From the NCBI RefSeq assembly GCF_001403875.1, contig NZ_LN884299.1, positions 3,933,674 to 3,997,673 of the forward strand: a stretch of DNA of 64,000 nucleotides, read 5' to 3'. Source of the DNA: Paenibacillus ihumii (GTDB taxonomy: Bacteria > Bacillota > Bacilli > Paenibacillales > Paenibacillaceae). Positions 9,112-16,885 of this stretch are shown here, in pieces. The translations under genes were made by a program, and so were the position numbers. The notes under the pieces were generated by a model. The model was not told the DNA's origin. It made no database searches and was given only the letters and a program-made list of their open reading frames with translations. Position 1 is the first letter of the stretch, and every line of letters begins with the position of its first letter.

Positions 9112-10039
9112 GGGTGACCTCGGACAGAAGGTCGCCGAGCAGCTCGCGTATCGTCTCGTGGTCATATGCTCCCTCTTCGAACGGCCGCTTGCGCATGCGA
9201 TGCGGCATCACCATCATCGCCGCTTCTACCATATCGTCTGCCACGATCTGCGTTCTTCCCTGGAATGCAGCCATCGCCATGGCGGTTTTCATTAACATGA
9301 TATCCGCACGATGTCCGTCTACCTTCAGCCGAATGCCGACTGCGGCGGTCCATTTCAGTAACTCCTCGGACGGTTTGATCTGCTCGAGCAGCTGACGCGC
9401 TCGTTCTATCCGTTCCCGAAGCTCTAGTTGTTGCGGCTCATAACGTCTTCGGAATTCGTCTGGATCTGCTTCGAATGCTAGGCGCCGGCGAATGACCTCC
9501 ATTCGGCTCTCCACATCTCGTTCCCCATTCACCTCTACTGAAAGCGCGAAGCGATCCAGCAGCTGCGGCCGCAGCTCCCCTTCCTCCGGGTTCATCGTAC
9601 CGATCAAGATAAAGCGGCTCGGATGCGAGTAGGAGACGCCTTCTCGCTCAACGGTGTTCACCCCCATGGCTGCTGCGTCGAGCAGCGCATCGACGATCGC
9701 ATCATCGAGTAGATTGATTTCATCCACGTACAAAATATGTCCATGCGCCTTCGCTAACAGTCCCGGCTCGAACTTTTTCTCTCCTTCTCGAATCGCATGC
9801 TCGATATCCAATGTGCCGACGACGCGATCCTCCGTAGCATGTACGGGCAAATTCACGACGCTCAGCTCCGGCATTAAGTCCGCGATTGCGCGTACGGCCG
9901 TCGATTTGGCTGTGCCTTTCTCCCCGCGGATCAAGATGCCGCCGAGCTTCCGATTGACAAGATTAAGCAGCAGCCCTTTGCGCATCAAGTTCTGTCCGAC
10001 GATTGCCGCGAATGGATATACGTCTGCTTTCCCCTCCAT
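9101..10039 (-). CDS. ChlI-like AAA+ ATPase subunit of a metal chelatase
   Basis: A 312-residue AAA+ ATPase of the ChlI/BchI family. Walker A GEKGTAKST is at residues 39-47 and Walker B ILYVDEINLL near 102-111. Arg-rich sensor segments follow in the second half (GTMNPEEGELRPQLLDRF). GAGAGGA is found upstream of the ATG. It should form a hexameric ring with the ChlD-like protein encoded next, driving metal insertion or removal by the CobN-like subunit. Translation is probably coupled to the ChlD-like gene through the 11-bp overlap. Confidence 0.9.
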   Translation of the reverse strand: MEGKADVYPFAAIVGQNLMRKGLLLNLVNRKLGGILIRGEKGTAKSTAVRAIADLMPELSVVNLPVHATEDRVVGTLDIEHAIREGEKKFEPGLLAKAHGHILYVDEINLLDDAIVDALLDAAAMGVNTVEREGVSYSHPSRFILIGTMNPEEGELRPQLLDRFALSVEVNGERDVESRMEVIRRRLAFEADPDEFRRRYEPQQLELRERIERARQLLEQIKPSEELLKWTAAVGIRLKVDGHRADIMLMKTAMAMAAFQGRTQIVADDMVEAAMMVMPHRMRKRPFEEGAYDHETIRELLGDLLSEVTHAS

Positions 10040-10124
10040 GTTGATCCTCTCCTTTGTAAATGTTTTCTATTAAGTGAACTGAACAAGGCAAAATCTGCAC
10101 ATATACACGAAATCAAGACATTCG

Positions 10125-10952
10125 TTATTTGACTGCCGCGATTGCGGGTTGAGCTGAGAAATCCACCGCTTCAAGCAGCCCTTCGATATGGCAATGCATG
10201 CGACCGCTTCGATCATCCCTTCCCACGCTCGCTCTTACACCAAATACATCGCGCAACATGCGATCGGTGATGACTTGCTCCGGCGACCCGCTGGCATACA
10301 TTCCGCCTGCACGCATCACCAACAATTCATCGGAGCAAGCTGCAGCATGGTTGAGGTCATGCAGGACCATGACGATCGTGATGCCATATTTGCGATTTAA
10401 GTTATGGACTAGCTCCATAACCTCCCACTGGTGATTGACATCGAGATAGGTCGTCGGTTCATCTAATAAGATGAGCCCCGATTGCTGTGCCAAGGTCATG
10501 GCAATCCATACGCGTTGCCGTTCTCCGCCGGATAAGTTAGACAGCTTTCGCTCCGCAAAGGGAAGCGTTCCGGTCTGAGCCATGGCCCATTCGACAATCT
10601 TCTCGTCTTCCTTGCGCTTTGCGCCCCATACAGGCTGATGAGGAAAACGTCCGTAACTGACCAGCGAACGCACGGACACGTCCGGCAGAGATGCCTGACT
10701 TTGCTGAAGCATTGCCATATGTCGTGCCAACTGCCGACGGGGATAGCTGTCGAGCAGTCTGCCTTGCAAGAGCACCTTTCCTTGCGCAGGCTTTAATTGA
10801 CCGGCGCAAGTTTTGAGCAAGGTGCTTTTGCCGCTGCCATTCGGACCGATAATGCTGTAAATTTTTCCGACCTCCACCTGCCAATTCAGCGAATCCAGCA
10901 CCGTACGGTTGTGAAGCCTCACGGACACGTCTTCCAAGCGTAACAACGTCAT
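10125..10952 (-). CDS. ABC transporter ATPase, FecE/BtuD type
   Basis: I chose the ATG at 10952, which forms an ATGA overlap with the permease stop and has GAGGGA upstream; 275 residues. Walker A GPNGSGKST is at about 36-44, the signature LSGGERQ near 138, and Walker B LILLDEPT near 158, followed by the switch His (VLHDLNHA). The close match to ferric-siderophore, haem and cobalamin importer ATPases fits the neighbouring FecCD permease and binding lipoprotein. It energises uptake at the inner face of the membrane. Confidence 0.92.
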   Translation of the reverse strand: MTLLRLEDVSVRLHNRTVLDSLNWQVEVGKIYSIIGPNGSGKSTLLKTCAGQLKPAQGKVLLQGRLLDSYPRRQLARHMAMLQQSQASLPDVSVRSLVSYGRFPHQPVWGAKRKEDEKIVEWAMAQTGTLPFAERKLSNLSGGERQRVWIAMTLAQQSGLILLDEPTTYLDVNHQWEVMELVHNLNRKYGITIVMVLHDLNHAAACSDELLVMRAGGMYASGSPEQVITDRMLRDVFGVRASVGRDDRSGRMHCHIEGLLEAVDFSAQPAIAAVK

Positions 10953-11956
10953 CTCGCTTCCCTCCTTAGCAAATATAGAAAGAACGGCGCCCCCAAAGCT
11001 CCCATCATAATGCCGACCGGCAGCTCCAAAGGAGCAAACATCAAGCGGGCGAGTGTATCGCAAAAGGTCACGACGGCCGCTCCAAGCAGCACGGATGCAG
11101 GAAGTAAGAACCGATAATCACTGCCGATCAGCAAGCGGGCTGAATGCGGAACGATCAGACCGACGAAGCCGAGCAGGCCGACGACGCTGACCGCGCTTGC
11201 GGCAAGCAAGGTAGCGAGCGCCGTTAGGAAGAAGCGAGCTGCTTCCACCGACAAGCCGAGGCCGCGTGCATTGGAATCACCAAGGGCAAGTATATTCAAA
11301 TGTGAACTGCCAATGAACGCCAGGCTCATGCCAATGAGCGAATAAGGCAGAATGATTTCAAGCTCTGGCCAGCTTTTGGCGGACAAGCCGCCAACCATAA
11401 ACACGAGGGCACCGTTCACCCGATCGCTAAAGAAAATTAACAATGCGGAGATGCCGGAGCCGAGAAAGGCGGACACGGCCACGCCTGCAAGTATGAGGCG
11501 CTCCGGCTGTACACCGTCCTTCCAGGCAAGCAAATAAATGATGGCAGCAGCTCCGGAAGCGCCAAGAAAAGCGATTGGTGTCAGCATCGACCATAGATGA
11601 GGAAATAAAATGAGAACGATGATGCCGAATAATCCTGCTCCAGATGACACGCCGATGATGTGCGGATCTGCCAGCGAGTTCCGCATCACGCCTTGCAAGA
11701 GCGCACCGGACAGTGCCAGATTAGCTCCAACGAGCATGCCCACTAACGTTCGAGGCAGCCGAATGTTCCACACAATTTCCTTCATTGGACCGTCATAACC
11801 GTGAAAGACATATAACCAAATCTCTGACAACGAAATGCGGACTGCTCCGGTACCGATGCTGAATCCAGTAGCGAGGATTGCCGCAGCCGTCAAAGCGACA
11901 ATGACAAGAATGCCTTTGGACATCGGAATACGGAAAGCATTAATGACCATTCTCAT
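10949..11956 (-). CDS. FecCD-family ABC transporter permease
   Basis: About 335 residues from the ATG at 11956; a GTG at 12001 would give a longer form. Both starts overlap the end of the lipoprotein gene, so translation is likely coupled. The protein has eight to ten membrane helices and the family marks RLPRTLVGMLVGANLALSGA near residue 65 and an ATPase-contact loop. FecCD/BtuC permeases import siderophores, haem, cobalamin and similar metal chelates as homodimers. The chelatase genes following in the same operon suggest the cargo is a metal-tetrapyrrole or another chelate that is then processed in the cytoplasm. Confidence 0.9.
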   Translation of the reverse strand: MRMVINAFRIPMSKGILVIVALTAAAILATGFSIGTGAVRISLSEIWLYVFHGYDGPMKEIVWNIRLPRTLVGMLVGANLALSGALLQGVMRNSLADPHIIGVSSGAGLFGIIVLILFPHLWSMLTPIAFLGASGAAAIIYLLAWKDGVQPERLILAGVAVSAFLGSGISALLIFFSDRVNGALVFMVGGLSAKSWPELEIILPYSLIGMSLAFIGSSHLNILALGDSNARGLGLSVEAARFFLTALATLLAASAVSVVGLLGFVGLIVPHSARLLIGSDYRFLLPASVLLGAAVVTFCDTLARLMFAPLELPVGIMMGALGAPFFLYLLRREAR

Positions 11957-12989
11957 ATGTATCCGGATAAACAAGCTTAGCCAAATATTCGACTGATTCA
12001 CTTAATCGAAATCCCGGGTTTGAGAGAAACCGATCAGACGGCAAGATGACCATACGGTTTTCCTTCACAGCACGCAGCGATGTCCATGCAGGTTGGCTGG
12101 CCAGATCGGATTGAATTTTCTTCTCCCCATCTTCTCGCGCCCCGTGGATCAGAATAAAAACATAATCCGGATTTAGCTCGACGATTTTTTCCAGACTAAA
12201 TGGTGCAGTCGACGGACTGTCGCTTGCTGCTTCCCATGTTTCCGCCAAATTGTTCATATGCAGCATAGTTGCGACCTCGATTCCGACGGTATCTTGCCGC
12301 TGCACAGAAAGGCTGTTAGGGGTCACGTTCAGCATGATGAAAGTTGGTGCATCACTGGCCGGTACCCGGGCAGTCCATTCACGAATTTCCTGATCCAAAT
12401 CGGCAAGTGCTTCCCTAGCTTTGTTTTCCGTCCCAGAGAGCTGACCGAACAACACCGCTTTTTGTTGCAAATCTGCATATGTACTCAGATTGAACAGGGC
12501 GAACGGCACGTTACTCGCATCCAAAATCGCCGTTAACTCACGGTGAAACACCACAGAGCCGATCACGAGATCAGGCTTTAAAGCAAGTAGCTTCTCCGTA
12601 TTGACGGTCGTCATTCCCCCGACTTCTTCGATTCGCTCCGCCTCATCCGGCACCGTTCCACCCGGTGATGTGGCGTGGGCAATGGCGTGACCGTCAACCG
12701 AATAAAGCAAATCCAATAGCTGCGGCGATAGGACGATGATGCGCTGTGGTTGCTCAGGCAGCCGAATCTCCCTTCCAGTGTCGTCTTCGAACGTGAGAAA
12801 CGACTCCCTTTCCTCCGCATCATGAACAGATACAGGTCTAGACTCCGCTGACGGCGATAACTCCAATGCATCACGATTATTGTCGCTCGCAGGATTGGAC
12901 GGCGCTGCACAACCGGATACGAACATAACTCCTGCTAGCAGTCCTCCGCTCCATTGGCGAAGTAAATTTTGCCGCTTGTATGCATGCAT
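11940..12989 (-). CDS. Substrate-binding lipoprotein of the FecCD-type importer
   Basis: The ATG at 12989 is preceded by AGGAGG and gives 349 residues; frames running further upstream would cross the operator. The N-terminus is a lipoprotein signal: basic residues, a hydrophobic core and a lipobox VSGC with Cys27. The mature part is a class III (TroA/BtuF-like) binding protein with IVLSPQLLDLLYS and KPDLVIGS typical of this fold. The operator and promoter lie 50-115 bp upstream. It captures the chelate outside the membrane and delivers it to the permease. Confidence 0.88.
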   Translation of the reverse strand: MHAYKRQNLLRQWSGGLLAGVMFVSGCAAPSNPASDNNRDALELSPSAESRPVSVHDAEERESFLTFEDDTGREIRLPEQPQRIIVLSPQLLDLLYSVDGHAIAHATSPGGTVPDEAERIEEVGGMTTVNTEKLLALKPDLVIGSVVFHRELTAILDASNVPFALFNLSTYADLQQKAVLFGQLSGTENKAREALADLDQEIREWTARVPASDAPTFIMLNVTPNSLSVQRQDTVGIEVATMLHMNNLAETWEAASDSPSTAPFSLEKIVELNPDYVFILIHGAREDGEKKIQSDLASQPAWTSLRAVKENRMVILPSDRFLSNPGFRLSESVEYLAKLVYPDTYENGH

Positions 12990-13040
12990 CACTTTGAACC
13001 TCCTGTCTTTTGATTCATACAACACTTCACTCAAAATGAT

Positions 13041-13065
13041 GTTAATCGTAATCATTACGATTAAC
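13041..13065 (-). promoter_or_regulatory. Perfect Zur-type operator
   Basis: A perfect 12-1-12 palindrome centred at 13053. Its core TCGTAAT-C-ATTACGA equals the Bacillus subtilis Zur consensus TCGTAATnATTACGA and differs from Fur (TGATAATnATTATCA) and PerR boxes. It lies just downstream of the -10 element of the importer-chelatase operon, over or just past the expected transcription start, a classic repression position. Confidence 0.85.
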
Positions 13066-13073
13066 TCATGCAT

Positions 13074-13103
13074 ATTGTAACAGCGACTACTTTTATATGT
13101 CAA
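13074..13103 (-). promoter_or_regulatory. Sigma-A promoter of the importer-chelatase operon
   Basis: On the minus strand TTGACA (13103-13098), an 18-bp spacer and TACAAT (13079-13074). The Zur operator begins 8 bp after the -10. Confidence 0.75.
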
Positions 13104-13108
13104 CCACT

Positions 13109-13123
13109 TCGTAATGTTTACTA
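13109..13123 (-). promoter_or_regulatory. Possible second, degenerate Zur site
   Basis: TCGTAAT-G-TTTACTA has one perfect half-site and 5 of 7 matches in the other. It lies just upstream of the -35 element. Two Zur sites flanking a promoter would allow cooperative repression. Confidence 0.4.
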
Positions 13124-13175
13124 TTAATTTTTTGAAAATCAAAAGGACTTGACGGTTACAAAGGTTCCACAAGGT

Positions 13176-13628
13176 TTAGGTGGGAGGATGGCAAATATGC
13201 TGTAACGCCACCTCTATCGATGCCCCACCCTTTAATGCGTAGCTTGCAAATACATGACGGAATGTATGGCTAGTAAAATCAATTAATTCGTTGTTCTTAT
13301 CTCGGATATTATGCTGTTTAATCCATGGTCGCAAATGATTCTTATTCCAATTTGAATGCGAAGCCAATCCAACCGGGTAGCCTTTTTTGCTTCTATTTCT
13401 TGACAGGAACAAATATGGAAGCCCTGATTCCTTTTGTAACGGCACTGCATATTCTTTGATTTTATCCAATGCGTATACTACTAGTTGATTCGCTGGCTTT
13501 GAAACCTCTACTGGTTCGGGACTCAACTTTCCAGTTGAATAAATTAGCATCGTATCGCCGCCTACTTGCTTGATTGAGGCGCTATAAATAGTGATCAACT
13601 CACTAATACGCAGTCCCAATTGAGTCAA
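13176..13628 (-). pseudogene. Tyrosine recombinase/integrase fragment
   Basis: An internal piece of a phage-type integrase. LGLRISELITI at the start matches the catalytic-domain Box I Arg region, and HTFRHVFASYALKGG near the end is the HxxR box. The N-terminal core-binding domain and the C-terminal part carrying the catalytic Tyr are missing, so the enzyme cannot be active. It lies just upstream of the Zur-operon promoter region and marks the start of an accessory patch. It may be a relic of an element once integrated here. Confidence 0.8.
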
Positions 13629-13705
13629 TATATTTAACTTATAATGTTATGTATTTTTTCGATTGAAACACTTACCCTTAGGATAAGCAGGGAGGTTGTA
13701 AATCG

Positions 13706-14071
13706 ATGTCTGATTTAAAAAAACTGATCGGTGAAAAAATTCGTAGCATACGTAATAAAAAAAATCTGACCTTACTTCAATTAAGCCAAATAACAGGGCA
13801 ACAAACCTCATATTTAACCGAAGTTGAACTTGGAAAAAGAAATCTATCCATTGATTCATTGGAAAAAATCATGGACGCTCTTAACATAAAGCCAGGAAAT
13901 CTTTTAGATTTTCGAGAAATCGATCCAGATTCTCAGGAATTTGAGACCAGAACTGTCCTTGAGGTCCACTATCAATTTCTATTAGGGAAGAAGAGCGAAG
14001 ATGTAAAGATGATCCATAAGGTAACAACGGAGATTTTCAAATCAATAGATGCCGCAGCGAGGTCTGAATAG
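13706..14071 (+). CDS. XRE-family helix-turn-helix regulator
   Basis: A 121-residue protein with GGAGG 11 bases before the ATG. The helix-turn-helix spans residues 6-62 (GEKIRSIRNKKNLTLLQLS, then the recognition helix around TSYLTEVELGKRNLS). The C-terminal 55 residues are a short effector or dimerisation region rich in charged residues. Next to an integrase fragment and transposase remnants, it is probably a regulator left from a mobile element. No target gene is obvious. Confidence 0.85.
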   Translation: MSDLKKLIGEKIRSIRNKKNLTLLQLSQITGQQTSYLTEVELGKRNLSIDSLEKIMDALNIKPGNLLDFREIDPDSQEFETRTVLEVHYQFLLGKKSEDVKMIHKVTTEIFKSIDAAARSE

Positions 14072-14097
14072 CCATTTTTTATCGCCATTAACACAAA

Positions 14098-14133
14098 AAG
14101 AGCGTTTTCTTTTTTACACGGGATTTCGCTCTT
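14098..14133 (+). terminator. Possible terminator after the XRE gene
   Basis: AAGAGCG (14098-14104) pairs with CGCTCTT (14127-14133) over a 22-nt loop, followed by a T-rich GTATTTTCTTT. The long loop makes it weak. Confidence 0.4.
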
Positions 14134-14203
14134 GTATTTTCTTTAACTGTACCTGCCAATAATCGCTTCAATAATTTGTAAGTTTTAAGAGCTGACAGTA
14201 TCC

Positions 14204-14698
14204 CTATGCAACGCTTAGCCATGTTTTAATTTGGTCTAATGTTGCCTCACTTTTGGCTTGGTTGTAAATATATTCAATCATGTCGTGCTTTTTCTGGATA
14301 CGGTAGTGATGTAACCCATCGTTTAAACTTCCTTGGCTGTCATACTGGTAATATAACGTAGAAAACATGAGCAGGGTCAAGTAACGATCAATCGCCTGAG
14401 TAGATCGAACCTGGTAACGATCCATGGCCGGTTGTACTTTCGCAGTTCGAAAATACGTTTCAATGTCCCAACGTTTGCTGTAATAGCATAGAATCTCTTC
14501 ATTGCTCAGTGAAATATCCGTGCTCAGAAAGGCCTTCATCAGCTTAGATTCAAAGCCATCTCCCTCTTTCCAACATAGGAGCAGGGCGGCATTTTCCAAG
14601 AGATTGAGCTTCCCTTCATAGCGATATACTCGGTAAGCGGAGGAGCCGATCGTTCTCCAGACCTTCAGCTCCTTTAAAATACCCAATTGGACAACCAA
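14204..14698 (-). pseudogene. IS4-like DDE transposase, C-terminal fragment
   Basis: About 164 residues from the 3' end of a transposase. YYSKRWDIETYFRTAK is the conserved E-box region (Y-x2-R-W-x-I-E-x-F) of IS4/IS701-like enzymes, followed by the usual helical tail. The N-terminal half with the two Asp of the DDE triad is absent, so this is an inactive relic. No clear terminal repeats were found around it. Confidence 0.75.
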
Positions 14699-14817
14699 CC
14701 AGCCTAGGTTATAACCAGGTTTCTGAAAATCCCGATCTCAAAAGTAAAAAAAGCGCTTGAAAACCCAAACGCTAGGTGTTATTCATGATAAAATGGCGGC
14801 GAAATCCCTTTAAGCAC

Positions 14818-15756
14818 TTAGTTCCAGAAATACTGCATCCGCGTATACCCGACATCCCATGCTTTCATGTCGCCCTTAATCGTGATCTTCAGCTCATCCC
14901 CCGGCTCAAGCGGAATCTTGAATAGCGAAGGGAACAGATCAGGATGAGTACGCTGAAGTTCTCCAGAATTGCTCATGATCTCCCTGTCATCCCGAGTAAC
15001 ACTGATACTACCGGAATAATCCGTTGGTTCGGGGCATCCGTAATCGAAGGAGAAAATCGTCTGTCCCTCAGACTTGTACGTGAACGTTCTGGAATCTCCG
15101 CCTTCAGCGCCATATAGGTTATAGCGGAGCGGTATCTTCTGTCCGTTGATTTGAATACTGTCCGGTTTGTCTCCGGTGGATGAATTGCCCGAGTTGTCCG
15201 TCCATTCAGTGATCGCCACAAACGGACCCTCTACTTTAGTTGTTATTTTGTCTACCGCCGCCCCTAATCCCCATAAAGCTATAAAAAGAACCATACCCGA
15301 TATAGCCGTTGCCACCAGATTGCGCCCGAGGCTCCGGTAACGGAAACCAAGCTTGTACGCCCCAAAACCGAGGGCTGCTCCCATCGAATTCTGAAGAGCG
15401 TCGTTGATATCGAAGCTGCCCAGGAATGTAAGGGCCTGGATCGTTTCCAGCACAAGAATCGCGATGAAGAATAAGATGATGAACCGGACAAAGCTGACCC
15501 GGTATAGCCATGGAATCAATATACCGAAAGGAATAAACGCAATAGTGTTCCCGAAAGCCACCATACTCATTAGGTTGGGATGCAGGAGATCAGCTGGAGA
15601 CGGCAAACTAATAAAGTTCTCCGGCATGAAAATAAAGGTGTAGCTGGAAATTTGCTCCGAAGCCTCTCCTCTGCCGAAAGCGAAGAACATAAAATAAAGT
15701 ACAATAATGGTATAGACAATAGTTGCGGTTAGTAAAATTTTGCGTTGTTTGACCAT
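14818..15756 (-). CDS. VanZ-family membrane protein with C-terminal extension
   Basis: The ATG at 15756 has GGAGGAG upstream, giving 312 residues. Residues 1-180 form a VanZ-like unit of about five helices (N-terminal helix, a loop with LHPNLMSM, then the NTIAFIPFGILIPWL helix characteristic of the family). Residues 185-312 are a soluble, beta-rich extension with an odd number of preceding helices, so it is probably extracytoplasmic. VanZ proteins are linked to glycopeptide tolerance in some hosts, but most homologues have unknown roles. It sits between two transposase relics, so it may be acquired. Confidence 0.8.
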   Translation of the reverse strand: MVKQRKILLTATIVYTIIVLYFMFFAFGRGEASEQISSYTFIFMPENFISLPSPADLLHPNLMSMVAFGNTIAFIPFGILIPWLYRVSFVRFIILFFIAILVLETIQALTFLGSFDINDALQNSMGAALGFGAYKLGFRYRSLGRNLVATAISGMVLFIALWGLGAAVDKITTKVEGPFVAITEWTDNSGNSSTGDKPDSIQINGQKIPLRYNLYGAEGGDSRTFTYKSEGQTIFSFDYGCPEPTDYSGSISVTRDDREIMSNSGELQRTHPDLFPSLFKIPLEPGDELKITIKGDMKAWDVGYTRMQYFWN

Positions 15757-16265
15757 GCTTAACTCCTCCACTCTATTTTTCCACTTGTCACTATAACCTA
15801 CTTACCTGTTTCATGAACCCCCCCACCCCTTAGCTTGATTAACTTTACTTGCCCAAATTCAGTTCTATGAAATGTAAAAAGAGACTCCCTTGACTCTCTG
15901 CGTAAAATAGAAATAACACCAATCACTCCACGCAGAGGAGAAGATGATTTGTCTCATACGTTTATCACAACAAAATCATTGGAACAATCGGTCGGAACAA
16001 TGGAAACTTCCGCTCCCCTGCATGATACACGCCGCTCATGCTTACTTGATGCATTGACCGGTGATCCGACTTATAGACGTCCGCATTACACATAAGAGCT
16101 AAGCATCGCAGGACATGTAGATTCCAAGGCAATATCTTCACCCAGCGATTGGTTTCTGAAGTATTTGGCGAGTCATGAATGTGATAGGTCAGTCTTCCGC
16201 AAATCATGTTCCAGATTTATTGTGTTATTCGCTTTTGCTTCATCCAGCAGGGCGGCCATTAGCTT

Positions 16266-16592
16266 CTAGTATTCTTGGTAAGTCTGACCGACCTCTCGGC
16301 TTACTTTCAGCAAATTTTGAAGCAAGAAACGCCGGAATCCCCGGTTGTTCTTCATTTCACCGAATTACACTTTCCACCTCGATCATGCGCCGGACAGAAA
16401 GTTCACGACCTTCCTCGCTCTGGAGTTTTTCGCGTGCTTTAGCCTTTTAGCCAAGATAAGTCATTTCTCACTTTAATCTCGCGATTCCCTTGCGCTTTGC
16501 TGCAACGCTCCTTAAGTGGGCAACCTTCGAGTCTGCACATCGGTAGTAACGCACTTGTATTCCATACACGCTTTCATTTTATTGTATGCTCT
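16266..16592 (-). pseudogene. Degenerate IS1182-family transposase remnant
   Basis: Translation of the minus strand in shifting frames recovers pieces of an IS1182-type transposase tail in order: YGIQVRYYRCADS, then EGCPLKERCSKAQGNREIKV, then KAREKLQSEEGRELSVRRM, then KNNRGFRRFLLQNLLKVS. Each frame change is a small indel and there are in-frame stops, so the copy is long dead. The flanking stretch 15790-16880 contains no other recognisable gene. Confidence 0.75.
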
Positions 16593-16885
16593 CGCTCAGA
16601 AATGAAGCGCGCATGGGCTTGATGGCGGTAGGCGGCTCATTCAGATTACAAAGGTGCAAGGGAGTGGGGTATGGGTGGAGGAGTTTACGTCCGCCCTTTG
16701 AACGTCGTGTTGTACTCTTCTAACCTTTTCCAAGAACACAACGTTCAAGAGCGGCCAGAACTCGTTCCCCCTCCCGACAAATGTCCCTAGTCATTTATGA
16801 CTTTGAGACAGCCCCTTAAAATTAGAGTAGTAACCCGTAGTGCTTGATTTTACAACTTTTCCTCAAGATGGTTCAGTTGTGACCG

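Noticed and set aside
13041..13065. Operator as a Fur or PerR box
   Set aside because: Core TCGTAAT/ATTACGA fits Zur exactly and mismatches TGATAAT/ATTATCA and TTATAAT/ATTATAA at key bases.
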